Part shown: piece by piece, positions 1-7,687 of the stretch
Layout: the number at the start of each line of letters is the position of its first letter
Position numbering within the stretch: the first letter of the stretch is position 1
Translations under genes and position numbers: made by a program
Source: Rhodobiaceae bacterium
Lineage (GTDB): Bacteria; Pseudomonadota; Alphaproteobacteria; Parvibaculales; Parvibaculaceae
Assembly (NCBI GenBank): GCA_002746275.1
Contig: NVWR01000011.1
Location: 1-8,252 of the forward strand
DNA: 8,252 bases
Direction: 5' to 3'
Notes under the pieces: model-generated
Told to the model about the DNA's origin: nothing
Databases searched by the model: none
The model's input: only the letters and a program-made list of their open reading frames with translations

Positions 1-413
1 TTCAGATCCGCGCGTTGCACGTTTTCGATGATGGCGATTTCGAGCGATTCACTGTCGCTAAGCTCTTTAACGATGATGGGCACAACATGGAGCTGCGCAG
101 CCTGTGCCGCCCGCCACCGGCGTTCGCCCGCCACAATTTCAAACGTATTGTCGGCCCCGCCCGGAAGTGGGCGCACAACGATCGGCTGCAGAATACCCTT
201 TTCCCGGATCGATTCCGTCAGGTCATCCAGATCGCCGCTACGAAAAACCTGTCGGGGCTGAAACGGATTGGCCTGCAAAAACTCGGTCGGCACCTCCCGC
301 ACACCTCGAACCGCCGTGCCCGTATCATCGCCAAAGCCAATCGCGGCATCATCACCGATCAACGCGGCGAGACCCCTGCCCAACCGACTTTTGCCTTGTG
401 CCTCATCAACCAT
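1..413 (-). CDS. parB: Chromosome partitioning protein ParB, N-terminal part (cut by window edge)
   Basis: ParB is the CTP-dependent DNA clamp that loads at parS, spreads along the origin region and is moved by ParA. The 137 visible residues start at ATG 413-411. An AGGAG ribosome site (complement of 423-427) lies 9 bases upstream. Residues 11-21 read LGRGLAALIGD, the conserved N-terminal motif that in this family contacts ParA. NPFQPR is at 49-54. GERRWRA at 96-102 is the core nucleotide-binding/arginine-rich box. ENVQRADL at 130-137 is the second conserved box of the N-terminal domain. The helix-turn-helix parS-binding domain and the dimerisation domain lie beyond the left edge. The gene follows parA in the same direction after 195 bases. 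The two parS sites in this window are its expected targets. Identification is near certain; the missing C-terminus cannot be assessed. Confidence 0.96.
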   Translation of the reverse strand, partial: MVDEAQGKSRLGRGLAALIGDDAAIGFGDDTGTAVRGVREVPTEFLQANPFQPRQVFRSGDLDDLTESIREKGILQPIVVRPLPGGADNTFEIVAGERRWRAAQAAQLHVVPIIVKELSDSESLEIAIIENVQRADL

Positions 414-489
414 GAGTGAGGTCTCCTGTTTCAATGCTACTGCTCCCCGCGAAAGAACCCCCAAGGGCTCCGCCGATTTTTTCACTAAA

Positions 490-506
490 GTAGGGCCTGG
501 TAGGGC
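490..506. repeat. Short direct repeat GTAGGGC x2, 10-bp period
   Basis: GTAGGGC occurs at 490-496 and again at 500-506, separated by CTG. The copies are 10 bp apart, so both face the same side of the helix. This could be a paired protein-binding site upstream of parB. No known operator was recognised and chance cannot be excluded. Confidence 0.35.
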
Positions 507-545
507 TAATTACGAATCTTTTCAATGTCTTAACAAGCATTCTTA

Positions 546-561
546 AGAGTCCTCAGACTCT
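546..561 (-). repeat. Perfect 6-bp inverted repeat downstream of parA
   Basis: AGAGTC, a 4-base loop, then GACTCT form a perfect hairpin starting 48 bases beyond the parA stop codon. The transcribed minus strand continues with TAAGAATGC rather than a run of T, so this is not a standard intrinsic terminator. It may be an operator, an mRNA processing or stability element, or chance. Confidence 0.45.
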
Positions 562-608
562 GGTCAAAAACAAGGGTGCAACATACTGAAAGCGATACAT
601 TCCCGGCC

Positions 609-1514
609 TCAGGCTGCGGTTTTCGACCGCAACACCCGCTCACGCTGAATGAGTTCCGCCGCAAGCTTCATATAGGCCCGGCTTCCTGCACAATGATGGT
701 CATAGACCAGAGCCGGTTTGCCATAGGACGGCGCTTCCGAAATCCGCACATTGCGAGGGATCACCGTGTTGTAGACCTTGTCGCCCAGATGGGCGCGCAC
801 ATCCTCCGCAACCTGCCCTGAGAGTTTGTTGCGTTTGTCGTACATGGTCAGCACGATGCCCTGAATATCCAGGCGGGGGTTGAGGCTCGTCCGCACCCGC
901 TCAACCGTCCGCAGCAATTGGCTGAGACCTTCAAGCGCAAAAAACTCACATTGCAGAGGTACCAAAATCGCATCCGCCGCCGTCATCGCGTTGATGGTCA
1001 GCAGGTTCAGCGATGGCGGGCAATCCACCAGAATATAAGTATAGGGACGGACATTCATTTCCACCGTCACCCCGTCCAATTGGCCGCTCCCGTGGGGAGG
1101 CATCCGCCCAAGCGCATCGCGAAGACGGTGGGAGCGCCGCGAGACGCTGGCAAGCTCCAGTTCCGCCCCGAGCAAGTCCATCGTAGAAGGTACAATATCA
1201 AGGCCTGGCACCTGGGTCGGCAGTATCGCTTTTTCGATCAACGCCGCGCCAATCAACACATCATAGGTCGATAAGGTCCGGTCTTCCCGTTCAATGCCCA
1301 GCCCCGTACTCGCGTTGCCTTGCGGATCAAGGTCCACCAGTAAAACCCGCTCCCCGACGGCCGCCAGAGCGGTGCCAAGATTGATGGCGGTAGTGGTTTT
1401 CCCCACCCCACCCTTTTGGTTGGCAAGCACAAGAATCCGTGGACGCTGGAAGGGTTCCCTACCCCTCCCATCCCCAGTACGAAGCTCATCATCGCTACGG
1501 TTAATGTCAGTCAC
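609..1514 (-). CDS. parA: Chromosome partitioning ATPase ParA
   Basis: ParA is a cytoplasmic Walker-type ATPase. It binds the nucleoid as an ATP dimer and moves ParB-parS complexes to segregate the origin. With the start at GTG 1514 the protein has 301 residues. The deviant Walker A motif KGGVGKTT is at 34-41, VDLDPQGNAS at 60-69, and the Walker B region ILVDCPPS at 161-168. The C-terminal signature IPRNVRISEAPSYGKP follows at about 252-267. GTG 1514 was chosen because GGAGAA (complement of 1523-1528) lies 8 bases upstream. Another in-frame GTG at 1547 would add 11 residues but lies deeper in rsmG and lacks such a site. The start overlaps the end of rsmG by 8 bases, which suggests coupled translation. 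Two oddities stand out: about 25 residues precede the usual first beta strand, and an extra loop of roughly 13 residues precedes Walker B (about residues 138-158). Confidence 0.95.
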   Translation of the reverse strand: MTDINRSDDELRTGDGRGREPFQRPRILVLANQKGGVGKTTTAINLGTALAAVGERVLLVDLDPQGNASTGLGIEREDRTLSTYDVLIGAALIEKAILPTQVPGLDIVPSTMDLLGAELELASVSRRSHRLRDALGRMPPHGSGQLDGVTVEMNVRPYTYILVDCPPSLNLLTINAMTAADAILVPLQCEFFALEGLSQLLRTVERVRTSLNPRLDIQGIVLTMYDKRNKLSGQVAEDVRAHLGDKVYNTVIPRNVRISEAPSYGKPALVYDHHCAGSRAYMKLAAELIQRERVLRSKTAA

Positions 1515-2160
1515 GGCCAAGCTTCTCCACCTTGAGAACAATCGCACCCTCTTCGGCCCGACTGGGTAAATCTGTCTGGGTGAATGTCCACGATTTCCGT
1601 GCTTCGGTCAATTCCTCAACCAAATTCTTGCCTTTCAGAAATAATCCGATCGTGTCGGTGCCGAAATAGGGCTCAGCCCACCCCAATAATCGCCCAAGCG
1701 GCGCACAGGCCCGCGCAGTCACAATTTCACAAGCCCCAACAGCAGAAAGGGTTTCCGGCGCTTCGATTCGGCCAGTATGGACCTGCGCCGGTGCCCCGGT
1801 CAGCCGGATCACCTCCCGCAAGAAAACTGACTTGCGCTGGTCACTTTCCACCAGATGCATCTCAAAACCGGGCCTTTCCATAGCCATAATAGCAATTACA
1901 AGCCCCGGGAAACCCGCCCCACTCCCCAAATCAACCCATTTTCGGGCGGAGGACGGTGCCAGCTCAAATAATTGTGCTGAATCCCAGAAATGCCTCTGCC
2001 AGACCTGATCCAGAGTGGATTTCGAGACCAGATTGATAGATCTCTGCCATTTTCGGAGGGAGGACTCGTAATCCGAGAGTCGCTCCATTGTTTCACGTGA
2101 AACATGTGATTGCCGAAAAAAGGATTCCGCATCAAGGACTTGGCCGGCTTCTCCCATCAT
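1507..2160 (-). CDS. rsmG: 16S rRNA (guanine-N7)-methyltransferase RsmG (GidB)
   Basis: RsmG transfers a methyl group from S-adenosylmethionine to N7 of a guanine in the 530 loop of 16S rRNA (G527 in E. coli numbering). The 217-residue protein has the family length. It shows [10 protein letters not shown] at 38-47, RHFWDSAQL at 56-64, the SAM-binding glycine loop [10 protein letters not shown] at 77-86, [13 protein letters not shown] at 105-117, VTARACAPL at 147-155 and LKGKN at 175-179. The start ATG 2160-2158 overlaps the mnmG stop as ATGA. A second ATG follows directly at 2157. No strong ribosome site precedes either, so initiation probably depends on ribosomes finishing mnmG. Codons 19-24 are written by a perfect parS palindrome, which makes that stretch serve both coding and segregation. 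The 3' end overlaps the parA start by 8 bases. Confidence 0.95.
   Translation of the reverse strand: MMGEAGQVLDAESFFRQSHVSRETMERLSDYESSLRKWQRSINLVSKSTLDQVWQRHFWDSAQLFELAPSSARKWVDLGSGAGFPGLVIAIMAMERPGFEMHLVESDQRKSVFLREVIRLTGAPAQVHTGRIEAPETLSAVGACEIVTARACAPLGRLLGWAEPYFGTDTIGLFLKGKNLVEELTEARKSWTFTQTDLPSRAEEGAIVLKVEKLGRD
2089..2104. promoter_or_regulatory. parS centromere site inside rsmG
   Basis: TGTTTCACGTGAAACA is a perfect 16-bp palindrome identical to the conserved bacterial chromosomal parS consensus. It lies wholly within rsmG, from the last base of codon 19 through codon 24 (H-V-S-R-E-T). The ParB encoded at the left edge is the expected loading factor. That it nucleates ParB here is inferred from the match to the consensus and from the context. 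Confidence 0.93.
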
Positions 2161-4022
2161 GCAGAGCGCCGCAAATTACCGCGCTTTACATACAAAAGCA
2201 GGCTGGTCATCGCAGCCGGCGTCACCCCTTCTATGCGGGATGCCTGCCCCAAAGTTACAGGCCGTGTTTTCGCCAGTTTTTGACGCACTTCATTAGAAAG
2301 CCCCGGAACAGTGGCATAATCCAGACTTGCTGGCAGAACCAGCGCCTCGTCCTTACGAAACGCCTGCACGTCCCCCGCCTGCCGCTTGAGATAGACCGCG
2401 TAGGTCGCATCAATCTCTAGCTGCTCGGCAATTTCCGGCTCCAACGTCGCCAACTCCGGCCAGATGCCCGCAGCCGCTGCAAAATCAACATCCGGATAGG
2501 ACAGCAGCTCAAACGCGGTACGACGCACACCGTCCTGATTGATCTTCAGTCCCGCTTTCTGAAGCACTGAGGGGGTTTCAGAACAGGCCGCCGCCAGAGC
2601 TCGAGCCTTCTCAAGGGCACCAAGCTTGACAGCAAACACGCCTCCCCGCTCCGCACTGACACAGCCAAGAGCCAGACCCAGGGGTGTTAGCCTCTGATCC
2701 GCATTATCCGCTCGCAAGCTCAGCCGGTATTCCGCCCGGGAAGTAAACATCCGATAGGGTTCTGAGACCCCTTTGGTGACCAGATCATCGATCATCACGC
2801 CGATATAGGCATCCGCCCGATCAAGGATAAAGGGCTCCTGCCCCTGACAGGCGAGGGCTGCGTTGAGCCCCGCCATCAGCCCCTGAGCCGCCGCTTCCTC
2901 ATATCCCGTGGTCCCGTTGATCTGACCGGCCAGATAAAGCCCCTTCAGGGCCTTCACCTCCAGCGTCGGCAGGAGCTCGCGTGGATCGACATAGTCATAT
3001 TCGATGGCATAGCCGGGCTGCAGTATCGCGACATCCTCCAGCCCCGGTATGGTCGCCAGAAAGGCCTTCTGTATGTCTTCCGGCAAAGCCGTCGAGATGC
3101 CATTGGGATAAACGGTGTGATCATCCAGGCCCTCGGGCTCCAAAAAGATCTGGTGGGCGTCCCTCTCGGCAAACCGCACCACCTTGTCCTCAATCGAGGG
3201 GCAATAGCGTGGCCCTGTTCCCTCGATCCGCCCCCCATAGACGGGAGAAGCTTCAAGATTGTCTCGAATGATCTGATGGGTCTGGGCGTTCGTCCAGGTC
3301 AGATGACAGGAAATTTGATTCTGTGGAACCTGCTTCGTCAGGAAAGAAAAAGGAACCGGAGGATTATCTGCTGGCTGTTCATCCAATACGGCCCAATTGA
3401 TCGTCCGACCGTCCAGCCTGGGGGGTGTGCCGGTCTTCAACCGACCCAGCTTCAACCCCATACCGTAGAGTCGCTCAGACAGCCCAAGCGCCGGTGCTTC
3501 GCCCACCCGCCCGGCCGGAACCCGCTCGTGCCCCAGATGGATCACGCCGTTGAGGAAGGTACCTGTGGTCAAAACCACGCGCCCGGCCTCAATCCGAGAG
3601 CCATCCTCACAAACAAGCCCGGTGACCACATCCCCGTCGACGATCAAATCAACGACCGCTGCTTCCAGCACAGATAGGCTTTCCTGCCCTTCAATGGCGG
3701 ACTGCATGGCCTCTCGATAGAGCTTGCGGTCACTCTGCGTCCGAGGACCGCGAACAGCAGGACCTTTGCGACGGTTGAGCAATCGGAACTGAATACCTGA
3801 TGCGTCCGCCACCTGACCCATCAGACCATCCAGCGCATCGACCTCCCGAACCAGATGGCCTTTCCCCAAACCACCGATGGCCGGGTTACAAGACATCTCG
3901 CCAACGGTCGCCCATTTGTGGGTCACCAGAAGCGTTGCGGCGCCAAGACGCGCGGCACCCGCCGCAGCTTCGCAGCCAGCGTGTCCGCCTCCTATAACGA
4001 TGACGTCAAATTTCTCAGCCAT
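2157..4022 (-). CDS. mnmG: tRNA uridine 5-carboxymethylaminomethyl modification enzyme MnmG (GidA)
   Basis: MnmG is the FAD-dependent partner of MnmE. Together they install the (carboxymethyl)aminomethyl group on C5 of the wobble uridine of tRNAs reading split codon boxes, using a folate one-carbon unit. The 621-residue protein has the normal bacterial length. Near the N-terminus is the FAD dinucleotide-binding loop [10 protein letters not shown] (11-20). [18 protein letters not shown] (43-60) carries the first conserved cysteine, C45. [11 protein letters not shown] (270-280) carries the second, C274. [10 protein letters not shown] is at 150-159, [20 protein letters not shown] at 361-380 and [12 protein letters not shown] at 438-449. 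The C-terminal helical domain that binds MnmE and tRNA is intact and ends in RGNLRRSA. The start at ATG 4022 matches the family N-terminus; the upstream ribosome site (GTGAG/GATGGA) is only moderate. It lies 134 bases downstream of mnmE and overlaps rsmG by four bases. Confidence 0.97.
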   Translation of the reverse strand: MAEKFDVIVIGGGHAGCEAAAGAARLGAATLLVTHKWATVGEMSCNPAIGGLGKGHLVREVDALDGLMGQVADASGIQFRLLNRRKGPAVRGPRTQSDRKLYREAMQSAIEGQESLSVLEAAVVDLIVDGDVVTGLVCEDGSRIEAGRVVLTTGTFLNGVIHLGHERVPAGRVGEAPALGLSERLYGMGLKLGRLKTGTPPRLDGRTINWAVLDEQPADNPPVPFSFLTKQVPQNQISCHLTWTNAQTHQIIRDNLEASPVYGGRIEGTGPRYCPSIEDKVVRFAERDAHQIFLEPEGLDDHTVYPNGISTALPEDIQKAFLATIPGLEDVAILQPGYAIEYDYVDPRELLPTLEVKALKGLYLAGQINGTTGYEEAAAQGLMAGLNAALACQGQEPFILDRADAYIGVMIDDLVTKGVSEPYRMFTSRAEYRLSLRADNADQRLTPLGLALGCVSAERGGVFAVKLGALEKARALAAACSETPSVLQKAGLKINQDGVRRTAFELLSYPDVDFAAAAGIWPELATLEPEIAEQLEIDATYAVYLKRQAGDVQAFRKDEALVLPASLDYATVPGLSNEVRQKLAKTRPVTLGQASRIEGVTPAAMTSLLLYVKRGNLRRSA

Positions 4023-4075
4023 TCCATCTCACTGCCACAACAAGGCCAACTCGATCATTTATCGAACCAGCCCAA

Positions 4076-4104
4076 CATCTAGGCATTTGTATCCCGTTCG
4101 TCAA
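4076..4104 (-). promoter_or_regulatory. Candidate sigma70-type promoter for mnmG-rsmG-parA
   Basis: On the minus strand TTGACG (complement of 4099-4104) is followed after 17 bases by TAGATG (complement of 4076-4081). The -35 is a good match and the -10 a weak one. It lies in the mnmE-mnmG gap, about 54 bases before the mnmG start, where an internal promoter would make sense. This is a consensus reading only. Confidence 0.35.
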
Positions 4105-4138
4105 AAGACTTATCGTCCACCATGACATTTAGGACTCA

Positions 4139-4158
4139 AGTGTTTCACGTGAAACACT
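4139..4158. promoter_or_regulatory. parS centromere site at the mnmE stop codon (20-bp palindrome)
   Basis: The parS core TGTTTCACGTGAAACA lies at 4141-4156 and is identical to the copy inside rsmG. Here the symmetry extends two bases further on each side, giving AGTGTTTCACGTGAAACACT, a perfect 20-bp palindrome. The right arm runs into the mnmE stop codon (TAG, complement of 4157-4159). The copy starts 2,052 bases from the other one, so ParB could load at two points in this cluster. The palindrome could also fold in mnmE mRNA, but no T-run follows, so its role as a terminator is doubtful. Confidence 0.94.
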
Positions 4159-5467
4159 ATTTTCCGATGCAGAAGTCCCGGAACACCACATCAAGCAATT
4201 CTTCTACATCAACCCGACCCGTGATCCGCCCCACAGCTCGCACTGCGCGACGCAATTCCTCCGCCACCAGAGAGACATCGCCAGCTCGTTCCACTAGCGA
4301 AACGGCACTTTGCAGAGCTCCCTTGCAGCTCCGCAATTCTGTCCGGTGTCGCTCGCGCGTCACCACGGGCGCTTCTGTCTCGCCAAAGAGTGTCAGGATC
4401 TGCCCCTCCAATCTCTCTGAAAGCGCCTCAAGCCCCTGCCCAGTGGTCACCGATATACCGATCTGCCCCTCCTCGAGAGAGAGATCCGGCTCCATATCCA
4501 ACTTATTGAGTACGAAAAGGTCACCGGATCGCACGTCTTCCGCCGATTTTCCCTCTCCCACACAAGACATCCAGATCCGCAAATCAGCTTGCTCCGCCGT
4601 CATCCTCGCCCGACGAATACCTTCCTTCTCGACAGACCCGGTGGCCTCCCGCAGCCCCGCCGTGTCGCAAATCGTCACCGGCAAACCACCCAGCACCATT
4701 CGGACCTCCACAACGTCCCGCGTGGTGCCCGCTTCCTCAGAAACAATCACCGCGTCCCGCCGCGCCAAAAAGTTAACAAGGCTCGATTTACCAACATTCG
4801 GCGGCCCTACCACGGCGACAAAAATCCCATCCCGAATTTTTTCCCCGCGGCGATCAGCCAGAAATCCAGAGATCTCGTCGATCAGCAAAGTAACACCTGG
4901 CATGACCGATTTACTGAGGTCGCTGGGAAGATCCTCGTCGGCGAAGTCGATCTCCGCCTCCACATAGGCCAAAATCTTGATCAACCGATCCCGCCAGCCA
5001 TCACACACCTCGCCGAAGCCGCCCGCCATCTGTCGAAGTGCCTGTCTACGCTGCGCCGAGGTCTCCGCCTCGATCAGATCCGCGATCCCCTCTGCAGCGG
5101 CCAGATCAAACTTCCCGTTCTCAACCGCACGACGGGTAAACTCTCCAGGCTCCGCAAGTCGCAGCCCTACAATTTTACCGAGTCCCTCGATCACGGAATC
5201 AACCACTGCGAGTCCCCCGTGAAGATGTAACTCCACGACATCTTCCCCAGTGAAAGAATGCGGTCCGCGAAACCCCAGCACCAATGCCCGGTCCAAAAGT
5301 TCGCCACTCACCGGATCGCTCAGGGACCGGACTTCCGCCTGCCGGATGGTTCCGATCCCGCGACCCGAAAGACCCGCAAGCGCCGCCTCCGCATCGGGAC
5401 CCGATACGCGAACGACCGCCACCCCTCCGCGACCCCGCGCTGTCGCCGGTGCAAAAATCGTTTCCAT
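4157..5467 (-). CDS. mnmE: tRNA modification GTPase MnmE (TrmE)
   Basis: MnmE is a dimeric, G-domain-activated GTPase that works with MnmG to modify wobble uridine in tRNA and binds the folate cofactor. The 436 residues are slightly short but within family range. The N-terminal folate-binding domain starts METIFAPATARG and includes GEDVVELHLHGG (74-85) and EPGEFTRRA (106-114). A helical domain follows and carries the inserted G domain. Its motifs are the P-loop GPPNVGKSS (221-229), GTTRD (247-251), DTAG (268-271) and NKLD (321-324), then ISVTTGQG (338-345), where many relatives have alanine in place of V340. The C-terminus FCIGK (432-436) holds the conserved functional cysteine C433. The start ATG 5467 has AGGAG (complement of 5478-5482) 10 bases upstream. 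The gene heads the minus-strand run and is divergent from the DUF255 gene. Its stop touches a parS palindrome. Confidence 0.97.
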   Translation of the reverse strand: METIFAPATARGRGGVAVVRVSGPDAEAALAGLSGRGIGTIRQAEVRSLSDPVSGELLDRALVLGFRGPHSFTGEDVVELHLHGGLAVVDSVIEGLGKIVGLRLAEPGEFTRRAVENGKFDLAAAEGIADLIEAETSAQRRQALRQMAGGFGEVCDGWRDRLIKILAYVEAEIDFADEDLPSDLSKSVMPGVTLLIDEISGFLADRRGEKIRDGIFVAVVGPPNVGKSSLVNFLARRDAVIVSEEAGTTRDVVEVRMVLGGLPVTICDTAGLREATGSVEKEGIRRARMTAEQADLRIWMSCVGEGKSAEDVRSGDLFVLNKLDMEPDLSLEEGQIGISVTTGQGLEALSERLEGQILTLFGETEAPVVTRERHRTELRSCKGALQSAVSLVERAGDVSLVAEELRRAVRAVGRITGRVDVEELLDVVFRDFCIGK

Positions 5468-5524
5468 TCCGAATCGACTCCTATCGATCTACAGCGCGCG
5501 CACTCGCGCAAGTCGCGTGCGTCA

Positions 5525-5533
5525 TGTTATCTT
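5525..5533 (+). promoter_or_regulatory. Candidate extended -10 element for the DUF255-family gene
   Basis: TGTTATCTT fits an extended -10 (TGn followed by TATCTT at 5528-5533). No -35 hexamer is visible at the normal spacing. Transcription would begin about 40 bases before the ATG at 5582. The evidence is consensus matching only. Confidence 0.25.
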
Positions 5534-5555
5534 TTACCTTCAAAGCTCGTCGCAA
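5526..5555 (-). promoter_or_regulatory. Candidate promoter for mnmE
   Basis: On the minus strand TTGCGA (complement of 5550-5555) is followed after 18 bases by GATAAC (complement of 5526-5531). Each hexamer matches four of six consensus positions. The -10 overlaps the plus-strand candidate -10, so the two promoters, if real, would exclude each other. Confidence 0.25.
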
Positions 5556-5581
5556 AAAACACGGACCCCCGATAAACATCC

Positions 5582-7633
5582 ATGACCAATCCCCCCACCG
5601 AAAACCGTCTTGCTCAAGAGACCAGTCCGTACCTCTTGCAGCACAAAAACAACCCGGTCGATTGGCACCCATGGGGGCCTGAAGCCCTTGCAGAAGCTCG
5701 CTCTCAGAACAAACCCATTTTGCTCTCAGTGGGCTACGCAGCGTGTCACTGGTGCCATGTCATGGCTCACGAAAGTTTCGAGAACCCCGACATCGCAGAC
5801 ACAATGAACCGGCTTTTTATCAACATCAAAGTCGACCGGGAAGAACGCCCCGACATCGACACGATCTACATGACCGCTCTTCACGCACTCGGCGAGCAGG
5901 GAGGCTGGCCGCTCACCATGTTTCTCACACCCACCGGCGAGCCCTTCTGGGGCGGCACGTACTTCCCGCCCGAACCCAAATATGGCCGTCCGGGCTTCCC
6001 GCAAATCCTGGAAGAGATCGCGCGTCTTTATACACAAGAGCCCGCAAAAATCCACACCAACCGAGACGCCCTCAAATCAGCCCTGACCAAACAGGACGAG
6101 ACGACCGGCACCGCCCCGCTCGATTTGATACTCAAAGCAGCAAGCCAGATGCTCCCCCTTATGGACAAGGAGAATGGCGGCCTGAACGGTGCCCCCAAAT
6201 TTCCCCAGACCGGGTTGCTTGACGTCCTCTGGCGCGCGGGCCTCGCCACCAACAATGCAGAGCTGACGTCAGCCGTCACCACCGCCCTCACCCACATGTG
6301 TGAAGGCGGGATTTATGACCATTTGGGCGGCGGGTTTGCGCGCTACTCCGTCGATCAAAACTGGCTGGTCCCACATTTCGAAAAAATGCTCTACGACAAC
6401 GCCCTCCTCATCGACCGCCTCACAGAGGTCTGGTCGGAAACCAAAGACCCGCTCTATGCGAGGCGGATCGAGGAAACCATTAGCTGGCTCGCCCGCGAAA
6501 TGACAACGCCCGAAGGCGCGTTCGCCGCCAGCGTCGATGCCGATGCGGAGGGAGAAGAGGGTAAGTTCACGGTCTGGACGGACAGCGAAATCGACACCGC
6601 CCTGGGCACAGACGGTCCCTGGTTCCGAGAACAATATGACGCCACCGAGGAGGGCAATTGGGAAGGGAAAATTATCCTCAACCGCCTGCCCCGGGTCACG
6701 CAACCACCCAGCGATGCAGAAGAAAAACGACTGGCAATCTTGCGCGCCAAACTCTTCACCTGCCGCGAAACCCGCATCGCCCCCGCACTCGATGACAAGG
6801 TTCTGCTCGACTGGAACGGCCTTGCCATCGCCGCCATTGCCAATGCTGCATTGGTCTTCAGCCGCACTGACTGGTTGGAGAGTGCTATCTATGCTTATCG
6901 TTTCGTCTCCGATTCAATGAGAAAAAACGGTCGCACTTTTCACAGCTACCGCGCAGGCCAACTGCAACACGCTGCCATGGCAGATGGCCTCGCCAATATT
7001 GCAGGCGCGGCGTTGAGCCTGTTCGAAGCCACCATGAACTGGTCCTTCGTGGACGAGGCACAAAGATATATTTCAGAGCTCAACGCGCACTATTGGGACG
7101 ACGAAAGAGGGGGTTATTTCTATACCGCCGACGATGCCGAAGCGCTGATCGTGCGCACCCGTACCGCCACCGACGACGCAACACCCGCCGCCAACGGCAC
7201 CCTTCCCGGCCTGCTGATCAAACTCTATGCGCTTACCGGCGACGAACAATATCGGGCCCGCGCTGATGCCTTGATCAATGCATTTGCCGGAGCGGTTGTT
7301 AAAAATACTTTTCCTCATGGTGCCTGGCTCGCTAGTTTCGACACGGCCGTGAACCTCACGCAAATTGTCATCATCGGCTCGCCCACGGACCCAGCACGGG
7401 CGGAACTCAAACGCACAGCACTCGATCTCTCCCTTCCCACACGTCTGCTGCTGGTCCTGAACCCCAACGCTTCTTTGCCTGACGGCCACCCCGCCAAGGG
7501 AAAGACCATGGTGGAAGGCAAAGCCACCGCCTACATCTGTACCGGCCCGGTCTGTTCCATCCCTGTCACAGATCCAGGTGACCTTCGTGCTGCTCTGGAG
7601 GCCTGTCGTCTGGCCCCGCCTGAGGAAAACTAA
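5582..7633 (+). CDS. Thioredoxin-domain protein of the DUF255 / YyaL / SPATA20 family
   Basis: This 683-residue protein joins an N-terminal thioredoxin-like domain (about 1-165) to a long helical domain resembling (alpha/alpha)6 six-hairpin glycosidases. No biochemical role is firmly established for the family. The CxxC site is CHWC at 55-58, followed by [12 protein letters not shown] (107-110) holds the expected cis-proline, and FWGGTYFPP is at 122-130. Further family blocks are [12 protein letters not shown] (198-209), [14 protein letters not shown] (245-258), [11 protein letters not shown] (264-274), [17 protein letters not shown] (317-333), [11 protein letters not shown] (404-414) and, near the end, [15 protein letters not shown] (650-664) with cysteines C653 and C658. 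There is no signal peptide or membrane segment, so it should be cytoplasmic. The ATG at 5582 agrees with the conserved N-terminus ([17 protein letters not shown]), but no purine-rich ribosome site precedes it. It looks full length and intact. A thiol-redox or sugar-binding role is inference only. Confidence 0.93.
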   Translation: MTNPPTENRLAQETSPYLLQHKNNPVDWHPWGPEALAEARSQNKPILLSVGYAACHWCHVMAHESFENPDIADTMNRLFINIKVDREERPDIDTIYMTALHALGEQGGWPLTMFLTPTGEPFWGGTYFPPEPKYGRPGFPQILEEIARLYTQEPAKIHTNRDALKSALTKQDETTGTAPLDLILKAASQMLPLMDKENGGLNGAPKFPQTGLLDVLWRAGLATNNAELTSAVTTALTHMCEGGIYDHLGGGFARYSVDQNWLVPHFEKMLYDNALLIDRLTEVWSETKDPLYARRIEETISWLAREMTTPEGAFAASVDADAEGEEGKFTVWTDSEIDTALGTDGPWFREQYDATEEGNWEGKIILNRLPRVTQPPSDAEEKRLAILRAKLFTCRETRIAPALDDKVLLDWNGLAIAAIANAALVFSRTDWLESAIYAYRFVSDSMRKNGRTFHSYRAGQLQHAAMADGLANIAGAALSLFEATMNWSFVDEAQRYISELNAHYWDDERGGYFYTADDAEALIVRTRTATDDATPAANGTLPGLLIKLYALTGDEQYRARADALINAFAGAVVKNTFPHGAWLASFDTAVNLTQIVIIGSPTDPARAELKRTALDLSLPTRLLLVLNPNASLPDGHPAKGKTMVEGKATAYICTGPVCSIPVTDPGDLRAALEACRLAPPEEN

Positions 7634-7659
7634 AAGATTTGCCTCAATCAATCTGCGAT

Positions 7660-7687
7660 TTGATCTAGTCTGTCGCCAAAATAAATT
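7660..7687 (+). promoter_or_regulatory. Candidate promoter for the dienelactone hydrolase gene
   Basis: TTGATC (7660-7665) is followed after 16 bases by TAAATT (7682-7687). Each hexamer matches four of six sigma70 consensus positions. It lies in the 95-bp spacer after the DUF255-family gene, so the hydrolase may have its own promoter, although read-through from upstream is equally possible. Confidence 0.3.

Larger units (their letters stand above)
414..608. other. parA-parB intergenic region, no gene seen
   Basis: These 195 bases hold no convincing ORF. They include the parB ribosome site (423-427), a 7-bp direct repeat at 490-506 and a hairpin at 546-561. On the minus strand there is a TTGACC hexamer (complement of 563-568). 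It is followed 17 bases later by AAGAAT, a poor -10 match, so a parB promoter here is possible but weak. The part near 500-570 is visibly more AT-rich than the flanking genes, as expected of regulatory DNA. A parS half site, TGTTTCA at 427-433, overlaps the parB ribosome site, but seven bases can occur by chance. Confidence 0.5.
5468..5581. other. Divergent spacer between mnmE and the DUF255-family gene
   Basis: This 114-bp spacer must hold the start signals for both directions. The mnmE ribosome site is at 5478-5482 (minus). A GC-rich alternating tract spans about 5492-5521 and includes the small inverted repeat GCGCG-CACT-CGCGC. The AT-rich part at 5525-5560 carries the candidate promoter elements listed separately. 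Confidence 0.5.

Noticed and set aside
15..419. 134-residue open frame on the plus strand
   Set aside because: It is antisense to parB, whose minus-strand translation carries unmistakable GERRWRA and ENVQRADL motifs.
427..433. parS half site TGTTTCA at the parB ribosome site, as a third parS
   Set aside because: Only seven bases match and the second arm (ATGCTAC) has no symmetry, so it does not qualify as a parS site by itself.
546..561. Hairpin as a rho-independent terminator of parA
   Set aside because: The stem is short and no T-run follows on the transcribed strand.
3117..3677. 186-residue open frame on the plus strand
   Set aside because: It lies opposite the well-conserved mnmG and resembles no protein family; it is an antisense shadow.
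4122..4967. 281-residue open frame on the plus strand
   Set aside because: It lies opposite mnmE, is low-complexity and rich in serine and arginine, shows no known motif, and is explained by the codon bias of the real gene on the other strand. Its opening residues simply read through the parS palindrome.
5492..5521. GC-rich alternating tract as a replication origin element or operator
   Set aside because: Apart from a 5-bp inverted repeat it has no DnaA-box-like words (TTATCCACA type) or clear symmetry, and simple composition explains it.
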